A stretch of DNA of 64,000 nt from assembly GCA_963969345.1 (NCBI GenBank), contig OZ017769.1:8745725-8809724 (forward strand), read 5' to 3'. A program made the translations under genes and the position numbers. Origin of the DNA: Turbatrix aceti (Eukaryota; Nematoda; Chromadorea; Rhabditida; Panagrolaimidae). Shown piece by piece: positions 55,794 to 64,000 of this stretch. Under the pieces are notes generated by a model that saw only the letters and a program-made list of their open reading frames with translations, was not told the origin of the DNA and did not search any database. How positions within the stretch are numbered: the first letter of the stretch is position 1; each line of letters begins with the position of its first letter.

Positions 55794-57264
55794 ATGCCAA
55801 TACTCGACGTTGCATCCCTCGAGCCAGGCAGCATCGGTAAGGATCCTTTGAAAGCCTCAGGTGATTTAATCAACGGTGTTTTTAGCTGCACAACTTGTTC
55901 TGGCGTCAGGGGTCTTCGTGGCGATCGTACTCGCAGTCGCCATGTTTGCCGTACGACGCCGTCGATCGTTGACCCGTGAATTCAGTTCTCCCCTCATCGC
56001 CCAGCATCCCCTCAAGGCGAACGGCATGAAAGGTAAGGATCTGAACTTTTCTTTTATCCAATTGCTTTTAAAGCTTTTTTCTGCAGTTTCAAGCTTTAAA
56101 AAACATTTTTCACCCTAAAAAAACAATAAATGTCAGATCTTACCCTTCTGATAATTTTTTTGTCCCCTATTCCCTCTTCTACCGTCTTATCGTAACCCGT
56201 GTTCGTCATTCGTTTCCCTTCTCTCTCTTTTTTTTCTTTTAATTGGTGCATACGTAATTGCAGCCGGCGCACCAGCCTGCGGCTTCCGTCAGACGCCTCT
56301 GCAGAGTCCAGCCGGCAGCGACGGCACCATCTCGCCCCAGTGCGTTCCCCTCACGCCGTCTTACTCGTCGATTAACGTGACGACGGTGGCGGAAGGTGTT
56401 CAGCCGGTACCGACCCTTGGATCGGATCGCGGAACCATCACTCTCGCAATTCAGTACGATCCGTCGTCTGCGGCACTGCAGATCGGTATCATCCAGTGCA
56501 ACGGTCTCCCCGATGTTCACCTTGGAGGCGGAGGGGGTCTGACGAGTTTGGACCCCTACGTCAAGGTCCGCGTTCTTCCGGAAAATCTTCATCGCATGAA
56601 AACTCGCGTAATCAAAGGAAATAGGAATCCTGTTTTTGACGAGATATTCACTGTTTATGGCATCCCAGCGACCAAGCTGAAGGACCACGCTCTGCATCTT
56701 GCGGTTCTGGGATTTGATCGGTACAGCAGGGATATGATCCTTGGAGAGGCGGTTTACTCGCTGGGATCTGCGGAAGACCTGATCAATAACAACGACAAAC
56801 GAGCTGTCACCGTGCCTCTGAAGGCCCGGGACGAAGTCAGTGAAACCCGCGGCGAGGTGCTGATCTCCATGGCCTACAACCGGCAATCCAACAGCATCAA
56901 TTTCGCTTTTCTCAAGATCAAAGATCTCCCTAAAGACTCAACTGTCGGAATCGCAGACCCCTACGCTAAGATCTACATGCTCTACAACGGCCAACGCATG
57001 GCGAGGCACAAGACGCACGTCAAGAAGAAGACTACCGATCCGACGTTCAACGAGTCGTTCACCTTTGAGCTACCTGCAGGGCATACGACCCACGACCTGG
57101 ACAAGATCAGCTTCGAGGTCAACGTCCTCAACCGCGACGGCGTGACCCGGAACGAACTCATCGGACAGGTCGTCATCGCGACTTCTGCAGAACAGTGGCT
57201 CGCGTGTCGCTCGCAGCCCGGTAAACAGGTGGCAGAGTGGCATCGACTCATGCGCTTCAACTGA
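55794..57264 (+). CDS. synaptotagmin, type 4/11
   Basis: Exons 55794-55836, 55886-56032 and 56264-57264 give 396 residues. Synaptotagmins are vesicle membrane proteins that couple Ca2+ or lipid binding to exocytosis. Seen: a short luminal N-terminus, one membrane segment (LVLASGVFVAIVLAVAMFAV) followed by RRRR, a linker, then C2A (TITLAIQYDPSSAALQI, SLDPYVKVRVLPE, KTRVIKGNRNPVFDEIF, FDRYSRDMILGE) and C2B (GEVLISMAYN, VGIADPYAKIYM, KKKTTDPTFNESFTFELP, RNELIGQVV, WHRLM). The KTRV and YGIP patterns and the C-terminal WHRL fit the Syt4/11 subfamily. Both C2 domains keep the main aspartates. Confidence 0.93.
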
Positions 57265-60200
57265 TCTTTGTTTGTTTGTACTTTTGGTCTACTGGTCTCA
57301 TTTTTTGTCTTTTGTATTTTTTTGAAAATCAAATCCCAGAAGTTATCTTTTACTGACGTCTGTTTACCGTAATTTGTCTGCGTAACGTAAGCAGTTTTGT
57401 TTTTCGCTTTCATTTTCATTTATCTCGGTTTTTTATGTTTTGCCACTGATGTGAGAAATACAATCGCTTTTCTTTGTTTGAATGAGCTCCTTTTCTTCCT
57501 AAGTCCTGTTTTAATCATTTTTTATCCCTTAACCGGTTTTGAATACCTTTTTCATCAGCGAAAACCATGACTCAGCTTAAAAGCACTATCCGGTCCAAAT
57601 CATTAGATAATTTCCTAATTTCAGTCTCGAAACTCGATCCGAACTTTGGTTGTTGTCCCCCCTCCCCCTCCTGTTGTTTACGCCTTTACACGTCTCGTAA
57701 GCGAACAAGCACGCACCAGTGTTCAACTTTTGACCGTATATAATTATTTTGTCTTGCCAAGCGTAGTAGTTCTCACATTTACTATTTTTTGAGCAAAACA
57801 GCGGGAGCCGCTGTTTCTTGTTTTTTTTTCTGCGCTGCAGCCAGCTTCTATCAAATTTCTTTCTTTTTTTCGACGAAAGAATCCAAAAATAGATCCAATT
57901 TGTGTATTCTTACACGCTTCTAGGCGTTCTTGAAAAAATGTTTGTTTTTCCGCAGCTTCTTCGGATTTCACTGTTCTGGTATTTAACCAAATTTTGAAAG
58001 GCATACTGGCACTCATTTTTTATTCTTTTGTTCTTTCGTTCGTTCCTAATTCCTAATTCAATAATTAATCTGCATTTTTACCACACGCGGTGCAAAAAAG
58101 GAAGGATCTTGGTCCTCTTTTTTTTGCTGAAACTGTAAACAATCACCCAAATTGATAAAATATTATTTTTTGTTTACGATACCTGTTTACTCATTTTTCA
58201 AATTGTTTTGTACTACACCACACGAATACAATACATGTACTACTAACCTCATCCAACCACCCATCGACGGTGCACGAACGCGGCCGAAGACTAACGACCA
58301 ACCACATTCACATTTTTTTCTTTATCCTATTCTATCATCCGTCGTCTTCCGTAACGCAAAGCAATGCTCCGTGTGCCCTCAAAAAAAAACAAAAATCTAC
58401 AAAAAAAGCCAAACAAAACAATAAAGACGCCGTCAACGAGGTTGTTGATGCCACCATGCCTCGAGGCAGCAGCGTTTTTCTGTATTCATGGCACTCATTT
58501 GTTTGTCATCCATTCCCATGATCCTATTGGACGCTCTCTGTCACCTGTGATTTTCACTGTTTGTCGGGATATAATCATGTAATACTGTGTTTTTTCTATC
58601 TACTTTTTTTCGAATTCAATTGTAACCTTTACCACTTTTTTATACGTATTTTGTATGTATAAACTCTGTTAAAAAAAAACATTGTTGAAGAACATTCAGA
58701 AAATTGCAAAAAAAAAAAGAAAAGCGAGAAGCGTCATCCATTTTTTTATAATTTTTGAGTTAGATGCGTTCAGAAAAAAACAACAAAAGGAGGGTAATCC
58801 AATGGATTCTATTTTCTATTTTGGCGTATGACGCAGTCAAGAGTGTGTTGAATAGGTTTAATCGAGGACTGCCGCATCAAGTAATGCCCGGCGTAATGAA
58901 GGGGATTGAAGCGGGCTGTACTTTTTGCGTTCGACCGACCGTAATTGCCAAGGGCAATTGTACTTATTTTTATATTTATTCATCCACCAAGAAGAGTGCA
59001 GCTGTCCTATCCAACTGCCACCGCGTAAGCTGTCTATTGCAGTGCTGTCGGCGATTAAGATGAGATCCAAAAACAAAATCCAAATTTTAGCAACACAACC
59101 AAAATATGTGAAAATGGTTTTTTGTACCAGAAACATGAAAATGGATCGAAAAAATCCAAAATTTGAGCATTTTCACACCAAATATACACTTTTGCAGCTC
59201 CTGAAGCGAAAAATTGGATTTTTTAGTAGTTCGTTTTCAAAATCATTTTTGAATTATATTTTTTGTGTCAGCAACAAAAACCGGAAAAACAAATTGGCCG
59301 TTGCTTCTGTTAGCATTTTGACAAACGAAAACGCTTTGTTTTAAACGGAATATTTTTTTCCAAAAATTGACCATACAGTGAAAAAATTTTAGTATAAACA
59401 AAAAAATTTGCCAAATTAATATTTTTCGGAAACAATCCTTCAACATCGTTTTTTTTCGTCAGATCCTATACCTCTGCATGAATACCCCGACCACCTTTCA
59501 ATTTTTTTTGTCAAAAAATATTCTTATCTGACCGAATCATGGCATCTAGACAATACAAAAACTCATCATCTCCAAATAAGTGGAGAAACAAATTTCCGGA
59601 AGGCAAAACAGGAAAAAAACAACAAAGAGAATGTGAGCAGAAGGAGGCAACAATTAAAAATAATAAAAATTAAAATCAAGTCAAATCATCACCAAGACAT
59701 AGTCAAATTTGCTTACAATGGGAGCATTAGAAAAGTCATAAAAACAAAAAAAATGAAGACAGAAGAGGAGGGATGGAAGGACATAGAATAGAATAGACAT
59801 GGCTGTGACATCTTCGTAGAGGCGAGAGGCAAAAAACAGACAAGCATCAAACAAAAACGAACAAGGCATCCGGGAAAGAGGTGAGAAGAGACGTGGACGT
59901 GAAATGACAGGGATCAAGCCCAGGACTGTCCTTGGAGTTCCTCAGGAAGTTGATCCGATCAATCTTTCACAGACCAATAGGTAACGGTATTCTGGGGGGA
60001 ATACCCTCCGTTAAAATAGTCAAATTCATAGTTAGATGGGGAGTAGCTAAAAAACACAGGAGAATAGGCAAGGAACGATCCCTGCCGTTCGGATATTTTT
60101 TTTGCGCGCCTATTCATCCTTTTTTTAATGATTTGTGATTGATTTGTCCCGTTTTGGGTGCTTTTGGCGTTTTCAAAAAATTTTGTACAAAAACTACCGC

Positions 60201-60475
60201 GCAGTTGCTAAAAACTTTTTTTTAAATATTTGTTTGTCCCCTGCAAAAAAAAAGAACAAAACAAAACAGAAGCAGGCTTTTTTTCTTGTCAAATTTGCAA
60301 AAATACAAAAATATCTAGCATACAAGTCATAAAAATCTGTTTGTTTGTTTGTTTGTTGTGCAAAAGCTGCTGCGTGCCAAACGTGGAGGGATATGAACGA
60401 GCGAGCGAGCGGGGAAGGGAGGGATGATTCGATTTTGAATTCGTCGAATTCGATTCGCATGGCAGGGATCGTTGC
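57265..60475. other. 3' flank of synaptotagmin and intergenic region
   Basis: No gene is supported in 3.2 kb. AT-rich with long T runs to about 58700; a plus-strand frame at 58764-59063 has no recognisable features. GTTTGTTTGTTTGTTTG is at about 60340-60356. Most of the first kilobase may be 3' UTR. Confidence 0.45.
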
Positions 60476-63156
60476 TTACTTGAGTGGAGTGACCATGTCA
60501 AATTGCCCGGAGCTAGAGACCGATCCATCGAACTGCTGGGCGGCCATGCTGCCATCGGCGTTCATCAGCTTGACGTCGCCCATCGCGATCCTCGACGCTC
60601 CACCGACGTTGTTGCCGGCATTTGTGCCGCGGTTGCTCGAGTGGGTCTTGAGATGCTTCGACAGGTGATCAGAGCGCATGAACTTCTTAAGGCACTCTAA
60701 GCACTGGAAACGCTTCTCGCCGGTATGCGTCCTTCTGTGTCGCTGGAGCTCGTCGGAGCGAGTGAACCGCTTCGTGCACTGCGGCCAGTCGCAGACAAAA
60801 GGCTTGGTGCCCGCGTGGCCTCTGAGATGCGCCCGGAGATGGGAGGTCTTGCCGTACGTCTTCGAACAGATGTGGCAGATGTGCACGCGCCCGGTGCGAC
60901 CGTCAGCAGTCACCCGGGTGCCCGTGTTGTTAGAGCAGTTGGGACACATGCACGCAACCCGCTTCGTGTGCCGTTTCTGACCCGTTTCATCGTAGTCGAG
61001 ACTCGCACTCATCATCGGGTCGTCGAGGTTGATGACCGGCGAGATCTCGTTCTTGACCATGCTGTTGTGGAAGCCGGACGAACTGTTGCTGGAGTTGTTC
61101 GAGTTGGGAGTCGACGTCGCGGGCGGAGGCGACATATCCGCGCCGTTGGTAATGATCCATTTCTGGGGGTCATTCGGGTCTTGTTGGAAGTGCAGGTTGC
61201 CTAAAAAATAAAAAAAATAGATAAATCAAGTTTACAAAGACAAAAATAAACAAAACAACTAAAAATAAGCCCAAAAGCAACGCAAAAGTGAAATTTATCC
61301 CAAAAAAACCGTTACTTCTCGATACGATCGTTTTATAAATCGTATCAAATGCGTTTTCCTCTCAAGAGTAACATTACTTTTTTACGGTACAATCACTTCG
61401 AAAATATTACTTTTCCTTTGTAACAATTTTTTGCAATCAAAATTTTTTAGGCCAACTTTTCCCGTCATAAAATCTACTAACCGAGCTTAATCCGTTGCTG
61501 GGTAGGCTTCGGAGTTGCAGGTTGCTGCTGCGACTCGACCTTAATTTGCTGCTGCTGCTGTTGCTGGATCTGGTGCGATTGAATAGGCTGTTGTCGACTC
61601 TGGATGGGCTGAAAAAGACAAAATCGGTCATTTTCACCCCTCTAGGGTTCCAATTCCAAACTAACCGTAACCTGTGAGTTCATCATTCCACCCTGCTGCT
61701 GGGCAGCGGGTGCGACTACAAATTTTCCGCCGGGTCCGTTGCCCACGTGGCCTCCGCCCCCGGAGGACATGACCGTTCCGTTGGGGGCGGTCGTAAGCTG
61801 GATTACGTTCTGTCCACTGGACTGAGCCTGGGAAGCCGGCGGCCTCGGAGCCTGGTTGTTTCCAGGGATGACGGGGATAAACGTGATCTGCGGGGTCGTT
61901 GGAACCTGATTTTGGTTCTTGAGCATGATGAATTGCTGTCCGCCGGGGGTATTGGGCAGCGGCTGGACCCCGGGTATGCCGCCCGCGGTCGTCGCAGTCG
62001 TAGTCGTCATGTTGGCACCACCAGACGCAGCCGTCGATCCGACCGCGCTGGTCGTCGGCTTCTGGATGAAGATGAACCGCGGCTGGCTCGCCACGGTTTG
62101 GGGAAAGACGGTGGACGTCGACGAGTTGGGAAAAATTACCTGCAACAATGACAATCACCGGGAGGGTAAGCGAGAGCAATTGGGCCCAGACCAACAACGC
62201 CGACCGACTCGACAGACTGCGTCATGCTCGCTGTCGTGCGTGACAGCAGGGAAGCCATTGATTTTTTTGAGAAGTGTTCTATCAATTTTTTTGTTATGGA
62301 GAAAAAAGGAGGAGCTTCGTTTGGCGTGATAACGGTTGCCCAAGTTTGTTTTTTATCGGGTCTATGAGTGATTTGTGGTCTTTAAACGAATTACGATAAA
62401 ATTTTATCATTTTTATGCCAAATGAGGTCCCAGGAGGGAAAAAAGGTACAATTGACCTTTCAGATGAAAAAAACTACAAAAATCTCGACACACGCACCAA
62501 TTACGCCCTCCCCCTTCCCCCGTCGAGACTCCTCACGCCAGCCAGTCGGCCGCCCTTCCGTAAAAGGGCCGTCAGTCGGCTGGTGGTGGTTAGGCTCGTC
62601 TCCACCTCCCTCACTGACCATTACCCACCCGTAAAAGTCCCGCCTCCTCTTAGTTTTCAATAAAAGGCCCTTATTTGTGATAAAGTGGCTGAAACAACCG
62701 GCGCTGAGGTGGCGGCAGCTTGGACGAGGTTGCCTGCCGTCTCCAGGAATATTTTTCGTCTCCAGAAACTTTTACGCGGGAAAAAATTTCGTATCATAAC
62801 CGTGGTTTGAAATTTTGCTTTTTACAAGTAACGATACTTTTTGAACCGTTTTGGTGGTGTTTTCAGCGTTTTTAGGCCACATTTAACCAATTTTAGTAAT
62901 TTGTAATAAAAACGAGAAAAGTCCAGCTGTCGGTCAGTCCTGACCACACAGCTGTCCCCACCCGTGAAAAAACCCCTACAAAAATTCAACTCACAATAGG
63001 TTTCTGCATTCCAGGAGACTGAAATTGCTGACCCATCGGAAGGCCGGTACCGGTAACGAGGTTGTTACGCGTAGAAGACGTAGACGGCTGCTGCTCGCCA
63101 CCATCGCCATCTCCCTTGGACGACATCATGGGCTTCTGACTGGTAGTCGCCGACAT
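60476..63156 (-). CDS. Sp-family zinc finger transcription factor
   Basis: Exons 63156-62995, 62139-61666, 61608-61482 and 61200-60476 give 495 residues. Sp factors bind GC boxes and activate transcription. Seen near residues 330-440: a buttonhead box ([10 protein letters not shown]) and three C2H2 fingers, [40 protein letters not shown] and [19 protein letters not shown], with the [16 protein letters not shown] and [11 protein letters not shown]-contact helices of Sp1. The first finger has CxxC instead of the CxxxxC spacing of vertebrate Sp1. The N-terminal two thirds are Gln-, Ser/Thr- and Pro-rich (QIQQQQQQQ) as in Sp activation domains. Comparable to nematode sptf genes. The ATG 63156 is preceded by CTCAG at about 63168, a possible trans- or cis-splice acceptor. 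Confidence 0.93.
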
Positions 63157-64000
63157 CCGTGGTGGTCCTGAGACGAACATCAGTAATGATACAGAATCGA
63201 CGTGTGCCAGACAATCGACTTTACTCAATCCAGGAGATTCAATGGAGCACGCGACAAAAAAGTGACAAATCTCCTTTTTTTTCCCAGGCGATAGTGCACC
63301 GTCCCGTCGCGACACGGGTGTGGGTGTGCGCGCTGGTGCTGGTGATGATGATGGGTGATGATCACGAAGAAATCGGTCGGTTGACAAGAGAATACACGAG
63401 AGAGAGACCGTCGATTGTGGATTGTGAACGAACGGTAGTCGCCGGGTTAACCCCCCCTCCCGGGTCTCGTCTTGCGCGAAGACGAAAGGAAAGGGATAGA
63501 GAAGGCAGAAATCGCTCGGCTCGCAAAAAAAGATAAAAACCCACGACGATGATCAAAACCCATGTCCTGTGGTTGTTTCTCTTCTCGTGTGAGTGCGACA
63601 ACCAAACAGGCAATCATCAGGTATACGAGTGCGTGTGTGTGTATGTGCAAATCAACCGACGGAGGAGAAGAAGACAAGACAACCAACCCCCTCGGGCGGG
63701 AGGACGGAGCAAGCGAGCGCGTGCGCATCTTCCTTTCAGCAGGCGGGGCAACTGCGTCCCCGGATGCATGCCAATACGACCTGAGTTGAGTTTAATTCAG
63801 GAATCCAAGTTGAATTCAAGCTCTCACGCAAAAGTTATCCCTTCCTTCCCACCAAAGTCAAAAATCGTAAAGAAACATCATCATCGCGGTACACTACAAC
63901 ACAGAACGAACAAAAAAAAAGTAGCGGGGCTGGCTCAACGAGGCGCCACACCAACGCACAGAACTGGTTGAAGGGCGGAGTGGTGACGGTGACGCGGACG
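63157..64000. other. upstream region of Sp-family gene
   Basis: No gene is supported. This is 5' flank or leader of the Sp gene with a GTGTGTGTGTATGTG run near 63633 and CGAGAGAGAGACC near 63400. Confidence 0.45.

Noticed and set aside
58764..59063. 99-codon plus-strand frame in the synaptotagmin 3' region
   Set aside because: No domain, signal peptide or convincing composition; a chance frame is likely.
1..64000. tRNA genes, 5S rRNA and CRISPR arrays
   Set aside because: I looked for tRNA B-box patterns, a 5S sequence beside the SL1 genes and regular spaced repeats and saw none; a covariance-model scan could still find a tRNA I missed.

Overview
This window is nuclear DNA of a nematode. 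The evidence is two copies of an SL1 spliced-leader RNA gene, a nematode-type nuclear receptor (P-box CRACAAFF), a U1 snRNA of nematode form, Env and gag-bearing BEL/Pao retroelements, and genes with several short T-rich introns ending in TTTTCAG, some with a TTTTTAG-like acceptor just before the ATG as expected for trans-splicing. I cannot place it more finely than a chromadorean-type nematode.

Layout. 1-7.3 kb is a scrambled block of direct and inverted duplications that carries two intact SL1 RNA genes, two leaderless SL RNA pseudogenes, two copies of a tiny secreted-peptide gene and mariner-like ends. 7.3-14.3 kb is repeat DNA: low-complexity TCGTTTT tracts, three copies of an ACCCGA-rich repeat, and a hAT-type element with an 8-bp target duplication, inside which sits a gag-only BEL/Pao retroelement with two 598-bp LTRs. 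A 1-kb palindrome follows (14.37-15.39 kb), almost touching the inorganic pyrophosphatase gene (minus, 15.46-16.55 kb). After about 5 kb without a convincing gene come UTP15 and DDX10/Dbp4 (both minus, 21.5-28.5 kb), two SSU-processome genes spaced like a nematode operon, then mitochondrial ribosomal protein uS15m (plus) and HELQ helicase (minus) with an unidentified small gene between them.

The right half holds a Snail-type zinc finger gene, a CD36/SCARB-type receptor, an env-only BEL/Pao element with 0.7-kb LTRs, a nuclear hormone receptor with a U1 snRNA gene embedded in it, a tandem pair of bestrophins with Pro/Ala-rich tails, a nicotinic acetylcholine receptor alpha-type subunit (minus, convergent with the second bestrophin), a synaptotagmin-4/11-type gene and an Sp-family transcription factor (minus).

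Themes. Two RNA genes of the splicing machinery (SL1, U1) lie in one window, one amplified by segmental duplication and one nested in a protein gene. Two related non-autonomous BEL/Pao elements carry complementary parts (gag only, env only) and share LTR ends, primer site and 3' junction sequence, which points to a complete helper element elsewhere in the genome. For the spliced protein-coding genes given a length, the exon coordinates were read by eye from splice signals and checked for reading phase; the nuclear receptor model is broken, and the gene at 30.2 kb is incomplete.
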